Assembly (NCBI RefSeq): GCF_011089895.1
Contig: NZ_JAANAT010000004.1
Location: forward strand, 496,001 to 560,000
Direction of reading: 5' to 3'
DNA: 64,000 nucleotides
Source: Mucilaginibacter inviolabilis
GTDB taxonomy: Bacteria; Bacteroidota; Bacteroidia; Sphingobacteriales; Sphingobacteriaceae
Position numbers and translations under genes: made by a program. Position 1 is the first letter of the stretch. Each line of letters starts with the position of its first letter. Below are positions 54,208 through 61,655 of the stretch, piece by piece. The notes below the pieces were generated by a model. That model saw nothing but the letters and a program-made list of their open reading frames with translations. It was not told where the DNA came from and did no database searches.

Positions 54208-54885
54208 ATGAAACCCCTGTTCGCCTGCCTCACGCTTATCTTAGTGCCCCTATTTACTCTGCAAGCGTCTGCACAAAATATGACTGCTGTTAACAATATG
54301 CTTAACAAGCAAAACATGCAGTTTAATATGCGGATGCAAATGCAAATGAACATGCAGATGAATATGATGATGCTAAGCCGAAGCCAAAGTAATTACCAGT
54401 TTAATTACCTGGTAACGATGAAGGATAGCTCGCAGATATTTGTTAAATCCAAAATATATTCAGACACAGCCAAACATAAAGCTTACCTGATATTTGTTGA
54501 TAAAAGTTACAGTAAGAAGGATACTAACCGAAGCAAGAAAATATATGTATCGCAAACGCTTAGTATCGCGCGTAATTTAGGCGGAAGCGGCTCACCCGAT
54601 GACTGGTATAAAGGAATTGCTAAAGATAGCTGTTGGATGTTTAAAGCAATATCGGGTTCTATAAATGCCTATTCTATGTTAAGTCAGACTGATGGTTACG
54701 GTTTCGATCCTTTTGCTATTGTGGCAGTTCAAAAGGGAGAGGGCCCCATCTTAAAATTGACGCCTGAAAATTTAAAGCCAATGGTTGGGCAGGATGCCGA
54801 TGCGCTTGAAAACATCCAAAAGAAAAACTATTATAAAGCTATCAAGAAATATAACCGGAGTGCAGAAAAGGCTGCAAAAAAATAG
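54208..54885 (+). CDS. Secreted protein with a Met/Gln/Asn-rich N-terminal segment
   Basis: 225 aa. Signal peptide MKPLFACLTLILVPLFTLQASAQ. Residues 25-55 then contain 12 methionines in 31 residues (NMRMQMQMNMQMNMMM), encoded by near-repeats of ATGCAAATG/ATGAACATG. The rest is a small globular domain with a basic C-terminus (KKNYYKAIKKYNRSAEKAAKK). I do not recognise a family. Met-rich periplasmic segments bind Cu(I)/Ag(I) in several known proteins, so metal binding is possible but unproven. A bidirectional terminator overlaps the stop codon. Confidence 0.75.
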   Translation: MKPLFACLTLILVPLFTLQASAQNMTAVNNMLNKQNMQFNMRMQMQMNMQMNMMMLSRSQSNYQFNYLVTMKDSSQIFVKSKIYSDTAKHKAYLIFVDKSYSKKDTNRSKKIYVSQTLSIARNLGGSGSPDDWYKGIAKDSCWMFKAISGSINAYSMLSQTDGYGFDPFAIVAVQKGEGPILKLTPENLKPMVGQDADALENIQKKNYYKAIKKYNRSAEKAAKK

Positions 54886-54913
54886 ATCCCCGGAAACGGG
54901 GACCTATTTTTTT
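54876..54913. terminator. Bidirectional terminator between two convergent genes
   Basis: AAAAAAATAG-A-TCCCCG, loop GAAA, CGGGGA-C-CTATTTTTTT. The stem has T-runs on both strands and a single mismatch pair, and contains the TAG stop of the Met-rich protein gene. It serves that gene and the minus-strand coiled-coil gene ending at 54912. Confidence 0.85.
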
Positions 54914-55202
54914 ATAATTTGTTAATGGCGTCTTGCTCTTTGAGCGCCTGGATGTTGTTCTTGTCGCTGAAAGTATCTGTTTGTTTAGCAAAATCCTCCA
55001 GGATGCTGGCGATGTTGTCCAGGTTGTCTGCTACGCGTTGGTGCATGTCCGGAAGGTCCTTTTCCAGTCTTTTATCACCCAGTTCTATATTATCTACTTC
55101 AATTTTAGCCAGCTTGGTGATAATAGCCTGCTGACTATTTTTCAGATCTTCCAATTCATGGACAATTTTCTCCATCAGTCCAAACTTCTTTAACTTATCC
55201 AT
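54912..55202 (-). CDS. Small coiled-coil protein, unknown function
   Basis: 96 aa, no signal or membrane segment. Heptad-like pattern MEKIVHELEDLKNSQQAIITKLAKIEVDNIEL and VADNLDNIASILEDFAKQ suggests a long coiled coil, probably dimeric and cytoplasmic. Convergent with the Met-rich protein gene and sharing its terminator. I do not recognise a family. Confidence 0.7.
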   Translation of the reverse strand: MDKLKKFGLMEKIVHELEDLKNSQQAIITKLAKIEVDNIELGDKRLEKDLPDMHQRVADNLDNIASILEDFAKQTDTFSDKNNIQALKEQDAINKL

Positions 55203-55320
55203 ACAGTTGTGTTTTTTAATTTAAGGTATATCTCATTAACTCTAAAAAATAAAAATTGTTTAGAATTTGGATTATTGATCAATAACTAATACTTTAGTTT
55301 AAAACTAAGATATTAGTTAT

Positions 55321-56469
55321 ATGAAAAACCTGGCTCTGTTAATTTTGCTTATTTTTTATCTGCCGGTATCGGTAAAGGCGCAGCAGCAACCGGCTGTAAA
55401 TGATTCCTTGCTGCTTGATTATTACCAGAACCAGCGTTTTGCCGAGGCTGCCGACTATCTCAAAAAAACATACCCAGAACCGGTAAGCAATATCCGGGTG
55501 CTGGGCAAACTGGCGTACACTTCGCAAATGGCCGGACGGTTACCTGATGCGGAAGGATATTACCAGAGGATGTACAATATCGACTCAACTAATAACGCGG
55601 TGCTGTTTAGCCTTGGAGCAATAAACCTGCGGCGGGGTAATAATTTAAAGGCACAGTTTTACTATAAAATGCTGAGTTTGAAAGATACCACTAATTTTAT
55701 GGTGTTTAAACAATTGGGTAAGGTATGTTTGGAAAGGGGAGATCTGCCGGGAATGTTGGTGAATCTGCAAAAGGCTAACAGAATTAATCCGGCTGAACCC
55801 GAGGTCGCATCTGATCTGAGCGATATGTATGTAATACAAAAACGATATGATGATGCTGAAAAGGTATTGAATGGCTCCATTGCACAGGATCCCGACAATA
55901 TGGTCTTATTGCAAAGTCTGCTCAAGCTTACTTATTCACAAAAAAGATTTGAACAGGTTAAAAATACCTGCTTAAGGCTTGTTCAACTTGGTGATGGTTC
56001 CGCCTTTACCCTAACCAAGCTCGAAATGGCTTATTATTACCTGAAAAACTACACCTGTAGTGTAGAAACTTTTGCCGAAATATCGCCCGCGGAACAAACA
56101 GAAAGCAGTTTTTATATTGCCGCCCTGGCATACAAAGCGCTTAAAGATCAACCTAAAGCGATTGAAAATCTTGCTAAAGCGATTGATGCAGGCATATCAT
56201 CCAATATCAGCGATTATTACGCAGAAATGGCCGATAGCTACGAAGCACGTAAGAAATATCAAAAGGCAGTTTGGGCCTATCAAAAAGCGCTGCAATTTTC
56301 AGAAAAGCCAATCCTGTATTATCTGTTGGCATCGGTTTATGATACCGAGCTGAAAAACAAGTCGCTTGCCTTAAAGTATTATAAAAAATATACAAACAGC
56401 AAACCACCCGAGAAGGAGCAGAAATATGTGGCCTATTCCAAGTCGAGATTGGACGAACTGGCGCGTTAA
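55321..56469 (+). CDS. Exported TPR-repeat protein
   Basis: 382 aa. Signal peptide MKNLALLILLIFYLPVSVKAQ. About eight degenerate tetratricopeptide repeats fill the mature protein, for example NIRVLGKLAYTSQMAGRLPDAEGYYQRMYNIDST, AQFYYKMLSLKDTTNFMVFKQLGKVCLERGD and KYQKAVWAYQKALQFSEKPILYYLLASVY. Likely a periplasmic or outer-membrane-facing scaffold. It overlaps ribE at the stop codon (convergent, 4 bases). Confidence 0.82.
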   Translation: MKNLALLILLIFYLPVSVKAQQQPAVNDSLLLDYYQNQRFAEAADYLKKTYPEPVSNIRVLGKLAYTSQMAGRLPDAEGYYQRMYNIDSTNNAVLFSLGAINLRRGNNLKAQFYYKMLSLKDTTNFMVFKQLGKVCLERGDLPGMLVNLQKANRINPAEPEVASDLSDMYVIQKRYDDAEKVLNGSIAQDPDNMVLLQSLLKLTYSQKRFEQVKNTCLRLVQLGDGSAFTLTKLEMAYYYLKNYTCSVETFAEISPAEQTESSFYIAALAYKALKDQPKAIENLAKAIDAGISSNISDYYAEMADSYEARKKYQKAVWAYQKALQFSEKPILYYLLASVYDTELKNKSLALKYYKKYTNSKPPEKEQKYVAYSKSRLDELAR

Positions 56470-57050
56470 CGCTGCATTAAACGGGCTACATACTTGCCAA
56501 TGATGTCAAACTCCAGGTTTACCATCGAACCTTCACGAACATTGTGCAGGTTGGTATGCTCAAAAGTATAAGGGATAATAGCTACTGAAAAACTGTTGGC
56601 TTTGGAATTAACTACGGTTAAGCTGATGCCATTAACGCAGATCGAGCCTTTTTCAACGGTAACATTACCTGTAGCGGCGTCATACTCAAAAGTATATTCC
56701 CAACTGCCATCAAGTTCTTTAAACTCAGTACAAACTGCGGTCTGGTCAACATGGCCCTGAACAATATGCCCGTCGAGCCGTGCGTTCATCTGCATACAGC
56801 GTTCCAGGTTTACGGGTTCGCCCACTTTCAGATGACCCAGGCTGCTTTTGTTCAGCGTTTCTTCAATGGCGGTAACCACGTGCAGGCCATCGGCCAGCGC
56901 TACCACCGTTAAACAAACCCCGTTGTGTGCTACTGACTGGTCGATCTTTAATTCGTGCGAAATATCCGATTCAATAGTGATATGTAAATTACCCTGCTCT
57001 TGCTGCAGATCGGTCACTTTACCCAAAGTTTCTATAATTCCTGTAAACAT
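56466..57050 (-). CDS. ribE: Riboflavin synthase, alpha chain
   Basis: 194 aa. MFTGIIETLGKV is the invariant start, and the two lumazine-binding repeats follow (residues 1-95 and 97-190), with SVAHNGVCLTVV and SICVNGISLTVV as the paired ligand motifs. It dismutates two 6,7-dimethyl-8-ribityllumazine to riboflavin plus a pyrimidine. It stands alone; the other rib genes are not in the window and I see no FMN riboswitch in the 199-base region upstream. Confidence 0.95.
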   Translation of the reverse strand: MFTGIIETLGKVTDLQQEQGNLHITIESDISHELKIDQSVAHNGVCLTVVALADGLHVVTAIEETLNKSSLGHLKVGEPVNLERCMQMNARLDGHIVQGHVDQTAVCTEFKELDGSWEYTFEYDAATGNVTVEKGSICVNGISLTVVNSKANSFSVAIIPYTFEHTNLHNVREGSMVNLEFDIIGKYVARLMQR

Positions 57051-57055
57051 ATGCC

Positions 57056-57083
57056 CTCCACCCCCCTAAAGGGGGAGTTTTTT
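57056..57083. repeat. C/G-tract hairpin upstream of ribE
   Basis: CCACCCCCCTAAAGGGGGAG followed by TTTTTT. It looks like a terminator on the plus strand, although there is no plus-strand gene to end here; similar CCCCCTAAAGGGGG elements are common intergenic repeats in this phylum. It lies inside the ribE upstream region and might affect its leader. Confidence 0.4.
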
Positions 57084-57161
57084 GATAAGTACCAAAGCTA
57101 AAGAATATCGTTGATGTTTTTTGTCAGCTTAAAATGAAAAAACTGTAAGTATCTCAGTTTA

Positions 57162-57238
57162 TCATCCTAAGGAACGAAGTATCTATTAATGAACTATACA
57201 TATTGAATAATAGATGCTTCACTCCGTTCAGTATGACA
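57162..57238. repeat. Dispersed palindromic element, family B, copy 2
   Basis: TCATCCTAAGGAACGAAG at the left and AATAGATGCTTCACTCCG plus TTCAGTATGACA at the right match the element at 12691-12766. The inner ATCTATT/AATAGAT pair makes the hairpin. Non-coding. Confidence 0.7.
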
Positions 57239-57249
57239 TCGAAGTTGGG

Positions 57250-57747
57250 TTATTTGAAACTGGTAAACAGATCCACTCTTTTGTTCCGCAGATCCTTACC
57301 GCCTTCTATCACCGATTTTAAGTTAGTAAGGTAAAAAGTCCATCCAATCTGGCATTGTACATATAGGTTTTTTGCCGGATCATCTTCCAGGGGGATGTTT
57401 TCCTGGGTAAGCTCAACGAGAGTGAGGCCGTATTTGTTCTGGATATCAATGGTAACAATACTACCTCCGGTAAAGGTAAATTTGAGCAAGTCTGAACCGT
57501 TGTTTTCCAGTACTTGTCCGTTCTCAACCGCATTGTCGTCAAAGCCGTGCCAATACCAGGAATAAGTATCTTCCTTGCTGATAAATTCGTCTTTTTCACG
57601 TTGGCGACCAACTATGGTATAAAAATCAGCCTGGCGTAAAAACCAGCTTTCGAGCCCGGCAGGAGTGGCCCAGGCCTCATAAATATGACGAACATTGGTG
57701 TTAAAATCGGCAGTGAGTTTAAAGCTTGTCCAGCGGTTGTCGGTCAT
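57250..57747 (-). CDS. SRPBCC/AHSA1-like START-fold protein
   Basis: About 165 aa from ATG 57747; an upstream ATG at 57759 adds four residues. RHIYEAWATPAGLESWFLRQADF is the AHSA1/polyketide-cyclase-like opening, DTYSWYWHGFDD and LLKFTFTGGSIVTIDIQNK form the beta-sheet, and the C-terminal helix has WTFYLTNLKSVIEGG. The family binds hydrophobic ligands or assists Hsp90; a precise role cannot be given. It is minus-strand, divergent from the Nudix gene. Confidence 0.82.
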   Translation of the reverse strand: MTDNRWTSFKLTADFNTNVRHIYEAWATPAGLESWFLRQADFYTIVGRQREKDEFISKEDTYSWYWHGFDDNAVENGQVLENNGSDLLKFTFTGGSIVTIDIQNKYGLTLVELTQENIPLEDDPAKNLYVQCQIGWTFYLTNLKSVIEGGKDLRNKRVDLFTSFK

Positions 57748-57822
57748 ATATAGCAGCATTGTTTGATATAAAAATAATCATAATACCTTACCCTTTTATT
57801 AACTTGCTTTTAAATATTAACC

Positions 57823-58281
57823 ATGGGTAAACAAAGCGCAGGAATACTATTATATCGAAAAACTGAAGGTAAACTTCAGGTTTTCCTGGTGCATCCGGGC
57901 GGGCCGTTTTTTAAAAATAAGGACGATGGTAGTTGGTCGATCCCAAAGGGGGAGTTTCTGGATGATGAAGACCCACTCCAAGCTGCCAAACGGGAATTTG
58001 AAGAAGAAACCGGACAAACCGTCACAGGTAAATTCATCAACCTCAACCCAATCACCCAAAAGGGTGGTAAAAAAGTGCATGCCTGGGCTGTAGAGGGTGA
58101 TATAAACCATTTGATGGTTAAAAGCAATCATTTTGAAATGGAATGGCCGCCACGTTCGGGTAAACAGCAATCATTTCCTGAAGTGGATAGGGCGGGATGG
58201 TTTGATATGGATATTGCCAGGGTGAAGATAAACCCTGCGCAAACTGGGTTAATTGAGGAGTTAGTTGAGACGTTAAGATGA
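57823..58281 (+). CDS. Nudix hydrolase
   Basis: 152 aa. MGKQSAGILLYRKTEGKLQVFLVHPGGPFFKNKDDGSWSIPKG leads into the Nudix box (about residues 45-67, G-x5-E-x7-REFEEETG). The arrangement is that of NTP pyrophosphohydrolases including MutT-like and diadenosine-polyphosphate hydrolases. Cytoplasmic; substrate open. Confidence 0.9.
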   Translation: MGKQSAGILLYRKTEGKLQVFLVHPGGPFFKNKDDGSWSIPKGEFLDDEDPLQAAKREFEEETGQTVTGKFINLNPITQKGGKKVHAWAVEGDINHLMVKSNHFEMEWPPRSGKQQSFPEVDRAGWFDMDIARVKINPAQTGLIEELVETLR

Positions 58282-58380
58282 TGAGATAATGAGACTTTGA
58301 GAAAAGCCCGATCGTCAACAATTTTTCATCCAAGGATCACATGGTCTCATTATCTTAAAGTCCTATCATCTCAAAGTCCC
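58279..58380. repeat. Intergenic short-word array (GAGATAATGAGACTTTGAG words)
   Basis: GATGAGATAATGAGACTTTG follows the Nudix stop directly and is mirrored by GGTCTCATTATCTTAAAGTC and CATCTCAAAGTCCC further on, giving 12-base complementary segments around a 40-base centre. Non-coding. Confidence 0.55.
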
Positions 58381-58449
58381 TTTGTAAAACTAATTTCACC
58401 TTTTGTCGTTCTGCTTTTACCTTTATGGGCAATTACATAACTTAGTAAA

Positions 58450-59424
58450 ATGAAGTTTTTTAAATATCTACCTATAACTTTTTTATTGATCGCGATTGTA
58501 TCGTGCAAACCCAAACCTAAATCTGTCACTATTCCGGTAGTAGGTTTTGTGGATGCGTTTGAGGATGCCACTATAGCCCAGGCCCGTACCGGTTTTACCG
58601 ATGCTTTGAAAAAAGAGGGCTTTAGCGAGGCTAAAAAAACAGTGCAGATTGAGTACAGCAACGCTCAGGGGAATATTCCTACACTTACGCAAATAGTTAA
58701 TCATTTTGTTTCTGAAAATGTTGATCTGCTGGCTACCTGTACAACTTTATCTACCGTTACGGCCATACAAAAAACTAAAACTATACCCATTTTTGCCATG
58801 GTAGCACCTGTACCCGAGCGTATGAAAGTGCTTGATGCCAGCGGCAAAGCTCCGGCCAATCTTTTTGGGGCGGTAGAAGATTTAAACTATATAGATACCT
58901 CATTTACCATCATCCCTAAATTGCTGAAGCCCAAAGGAGCAAAGCTGGTGATTGGGATGATCTATAATCAGTCTGAGCCACAGTCAACCGATGCATTAAA
59001 CCGCATCAAATCACTGGCCGAAAAACAGAATGTAACCATTGTTGCCTTGCCTTTAAATTCTTCCGCAGATGCACAACTAGTTACGCAATCATTGCTGAAT
59101 AAAAATATCGACGCCTTTTTTGCCAATCCGGATAATACCGTTTTCGCTGCTTTTGAAACCATTTTAAAAAGCTGCAATCAAAAAAATGTACCCATATTTA
59201 CCAGCGAGGCCGGCCTGGTACAGCGCGGTGCCGTGGCTGCTTTTGGTGCCGATATTTACCAATGGGGTTATCAGGCGGGCGAGCAGGCTGCTTACTTCCT
59301 GAAAAACCATAAAACCGATGGACTGGCACCTCAAATGGTGAAGATCAGGAAACGGGTATATAATCCTGCTGCTGCTAAAAAATATAATATTACTGTGCCT
59401 TCAGATTTTGAGGCTGTAAAATAA
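58450..59424 (+). CDS. ABC transporter substrate-binding lipoprotein (ABC_sub_bind family)
   Basis: 324 aa. MKFFKYLPITFLLIAIVSC is a lipoprotein signal (Cys19). VGFVDAFEDATIAQARTGFTDALKKEGF begins the periplasmic-binding fold of the PF04392 type, followed by NVDLLATCTTLSTVTAIQ, FAMVAPVP and VAAFGADIYQWGYQAGEQAAYFL. The family includes TrpX-like proteins with aromatic amino-acid or related ligands, so this guess is weak. Its stop is immediately followed by the permease start. Confidence 0.88.
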   Translation: MKFFKYLPITFLLIAIVSCKPKPKSVTIPVVGFVDAFEDATIAQARTGFTDALKKEGFSEAKKTVQIEYSNAQGNIPTLTQIVNHFVSENVDLLATCTTLSTVTAIQKTKTIPIFAMVAPVPERMKVLDASGKAPANLFGAVEDLNYIDTSFTIIPKLLKPKGAKLVIGMIYNQSEPQSTDALNRIKSLAEKQNVTIVALPLNSSADAQLVTQSLLNKNIDAFFANPDNTVFAAFETILKSCNQKNVPIFTSEAGLVQRGAVAAFGADIYQWGYQAGEQAAYFLKNHKTDGLAPQMVKIRKRVYNPAAAKKYNITVPSDFEAVK

Positions 59425-60294
59425 ATGGATTTTTACTTAACCACTGTAACATTAGGGCTTTGCTACGCGGCTTTGGCGCTGGGTATTTTTATCTCCATGA
59501 AGATATTTAATATCCCGGACATCACTACCGATGGCAGTTATACACTGGGTGGCGCGGTTACGGCTGTAATGCTTACCCATCATCAATCATCATACGTTAT
59601 TTTACCAGCTGTTATTATAGCTGGTGGTATAGCAGGGGCGTTAACGGGTCTGATCCATACCAAGCTTAAAATAAACGCTTTGCTGGCTGGTATCCTGGTC
59701 ATGACGGCCCTTTATTCGGTAAACCTCACTATTATGGGGCGTTCCAATATACCGTTGAGTAATGTGGCTTCGTTGTTCTCGTCAGTGCAAATAGTGGCGG
59801 ATGCTAACCAGAATACATTTTGGATACTATTGTTATTTGTAGTGCTGATCACTTTTTTGATTGGTTACCTGCTCAAAACGGATTTTGGTATAGCCATGCG
59901 GGCAACAGGTAACAGCGAATCCATGATCAGGGCGCTGGGGGTTAATACCGATAGGATGAAAATCACCGGTTTGGCATTGGCCAATGCACTTACTGCCTTG
60001 AGCGGCTACTTTTTTGTACAATCGCAGGATTTTGCCGATATCAATATGGGTATAGGTATCGTGATTGTAGGTCTTGGCTCTGTTATTATTGCCGAGTCAA
60101 TCATCAATTGGCTACGCATCACCAGTGTTTGGCTCAGTTTAATTTTGGTGCTGGCCGGGGCTGTGGTATTTCAACTGGTGCTGGCGGTTACCCTGGCTAT
60201 TGGTGTCGACCCCAATATGCTTAAAATAGTAACCGCTGTTTTTGTATTGCTCATAGTTAGTTTACCCCGTTTATCATCACTCCGATCATCATGA
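59425..60294 (+). CDS. ABC transporter permease (BPD_transp_2 family)
   Basis: 289 aa with about eight transmembrane helices. LALGIFISMKIFNIPDITTDGSYTLGGAV and DFGIAMRATGNSESMIRALGVNTDRMKITGLALANALTALSGYF are hallmark sequences of the branched-chain/purine-type permeases that pair with PF04392 binding proteins. It begins right after the lipoprotein stop and overlaps the ATPase gene by 4 bases. Confidence 0.92.
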   Translation: MDFYLTTVTLGLCYAALALGIFISMKIFNIPDITTDGSYTLGGAVTAVMLTHHQSSYVILPAVIIAGGIAGALTGLIHTKLKINALLAGILVMTALYSVNLTIMGRSNIPLSNVASLFSSVQIVADANQNTFWILLLFVVLITFLIGYLLKTDFGIAMRATGNSESMIRALGVNTDRMKITGLALANALTALSGYFFVQSQDFADINMGIGIVIVGLGSVIIAESIINWLRITSVWLSLILVLAGAVVFQLVLAVTLAIGVDPNMLKIVTAVFVLLIVSLPRLSSLRSS

Positions 60295-61040
60295 TAACGA
60301 TAAACGACGTACATAAGACGTTTAATAAAGGTAAAGCCAACCAGGTTAACGCGGTTAATGGCATCACTCTGACCATTACCGAAGGGGAGTTCCTGGTGAT
60401 CGTGGGCTCTAATGGTTCGGGTAAAACCACTTTACTCAACTTAGTAGCTGGAAGCGTATTTCCGGATGTTGGGAGTATCAGCATAGACGAAAATAACGTG
60501 AGCAAACTACCCGATTATCGCCGTAGCCAATGGATAGCGCGCGTTTTCCAGAACCCGGTAAGCGGTACTGCATCCGATCTAAGTATTCTGGATAACTTTA
60601 GATTAGCAGCTATCCGCACCAGGGCCAAAGGCCTATCTATTGGTATCAATGATAAATTCAAACAGCAGGTAAAGGAAAAAATAGCCACCCTGGGCATGGG
60701 ACTGGAAAATAAGGTAGAGCAATCCATGGGTACACTATCCGGTGGGCAGCGCCAGGCTTTAACGCTGTTGATGAGTGTGATGGATAGCTGCAAAGTTCTG
60801 TTGCTGGATGAACCTACCGCTGCGCTCGACCCTCGATCGGCAGAGGTGGTGATGCGTACAGCTGATAAACTCATCGCTGATTTTAAACTGACTGCCATAC
60901 TGATCACCCATAATCTCAAAGATGCCTACAATTATGGCACACGGATCATACAGATGAGCGAAGGACTCTTACTGCGCGATCTGAACAACAAACAAAAGTC
61001 AGATTTAAAGCAAAATGACCTTTTTGACTGGTTCAGCTAA
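60291..61040 (+). CDS. ABC transporter ATP-binding protein
   Basis: 249 aa. Walker A GSNGSGKTTLL (about 38-48), signature LSGGQRQALTLL, Walker B VLLLDEPTAALD and the switch His in ILITHNLKDAYNYG are all present. It energises the adjacent permease. ATG at 60291 overlaps the permease stop (ATGATAA), so the three genes are one operon. The 3' end touches a short ORF that encodes the 80-aa companion after 34 bases. Confidence 0.94.
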   Translation: MITINDVHKTFNKGKANQVNAVNGITLTITEGEFLVIVGSNGSGKTTLLNLVAGSVFPDVGSISIDENNVSKLPDYRRSQWIARVFQNPVSGTASDLSILDNFRLAAIRTRAKGLSIGINDKFKQQVKEKIATLGMGLENKVEQSMGTLSGGQRQALTLLMSVMDSCKVLLLDEPTAALDPRSAEVVMRTADKLIADFKLTAILITHNLKDAYNYGTRIIQMSEGLLLRDLNNKQKSDLKQNDLFDWFS

Positions 61041-61074
61041 AAAATGGCAAAGTAATTGTATAGTGTTGTGCACT

Positions 61075-61317
61075 ATGAAGACTAATAATTTTGCACCCAT
61101 ACTCGACGCTTACCAGTTAGTAAGCGGCGCCAAGATAAAAGGAAAAAAACAAGACGAGATATTTGAACTGGGCATATATGATGCTTTAAAAAGAGGATAT
61201 ACCCTGTATCCTTTGGAGCATGGTGTAAAATATGACGATTTCAGTGTGATCATCTCCGAAAAGGAATTAAAGAACAATTTTTTGATCGAAGGGGCTAAGG
61301 CTGCAATAGCTGCTTAA
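61075..61317 (+). CDS. 80-aa protein of unknown function, downstream of the ABC operon
   Basis: 80 aa from ATG 61075; a longer frame from 61015 overlaps the ATPase gene and is less likely. Soluble, with helix-strand alternation (DAYQLVSGAKIKGKKQDEIFELGIYDALKRG, PLEHGVKYDDFSVIISEKEL). I do not recognise a family; KGKKQDEI...LGIYDALKRGYTLYPLEHG looks like a compact conserved core. It lies 34 bases after the ABC ATPase, so it may belong to that operon. Confidence 0.6.
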   Translation: MKTNNFAPILDAYQLVSGAKIKGKKQDEIFELGIYDALKRGYTLYPLEHGVKYDDFSVIISEKELKNNFLIEGAKAAIAA

Positions 61318-61333
61318 GATATTGAACTTGGGG

Positions 61334-61396
61334 GAGACGCATGTGATGCGTCTCTACGTTCTTCCTCTCTATGTAGAGACGCATCACATGCGTCTC
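61334..61396. repeat. 24-bp inverted repeat with GAGACGCAT/ATGCGTCTC words
   Basis: Each arm (61334-61357 and 61373-61396) itself contains a smaller palindrome GAGACGCAT...ATGCGTCTC, so two hairpin registers are possible. The loop is 15 bases. A dispersed Bacteroidota-type intergenic repeat; a terminator role for the preceding gene is possible. Confidence 0.7.
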
Positions 61397-61418
61397 TTAT
61401 ACTGCATTTGTCCGCCAT

Positions 61419-61449
61419 TTTGGAATTTCAATCAATAAGCGTAAATTTG
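61419..61449 (+). promoter_or_regulatory. Strong Bacteroidota-type promoter
   Basis: TTTG at 61419-61422, 19 bases, then TAAATTTG at 61442-61449. Both boxes are exact and the spacing is in the expected range. It lies 12 bases before the small ORF at 61462 and 206 bases before the TPR protein start. Confidence 0.6.
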
Positions 61450-61461
61450 TAAAAAAAATAA

Positions 61462-61566
61462 ATGATGCTGTTTAATAATTCATTCTGCTTAAAAAATATG
61501 ATGTGGCCCATGGTGGCCCGGCAGAAGGGTTGTGCATCAATGATACTCTTCTCCAGCCCGTTCTAG
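61462..61566 (+). CDS. Short ORF of 34 codons behind a strong promoter (leader peptide or small protein)
   Basis: Reads MMLFNNSFCLKNMMWPMV... and ends ...ILFSSPF-stop at 61566. It begins within a dozen bases of a good promoter, and a small hairpin with a short T-run (61620-61640) lies between it and the TPR gene at 61656. It could be a leader peptide, a small membrane-active peptide or a chance ORF in a 5' leader. The composition is rich in Met, Phe and Ser; coding is unproven. Confidence 0.3.
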   Translation: MMLFNNSFCLKNMMWPMVARQKGCASMILFSSPF

Positions 61567-61655
61567 AAAACATCATTACTACGGACAGAATTTATTACAT
61601 CATTATTTATTCAATTTATGCTTACTGCAAGTGAGCTTTTGCAATTTTAAAATTT

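Noticed and set aside
57051-57249. Possible FMN riboswitch upstream of ribE
   Set aside because: None of the conserved RFN element sequences or the multi-stem layout can be seen; the region holds a C/G hairpin and a family B repeat.
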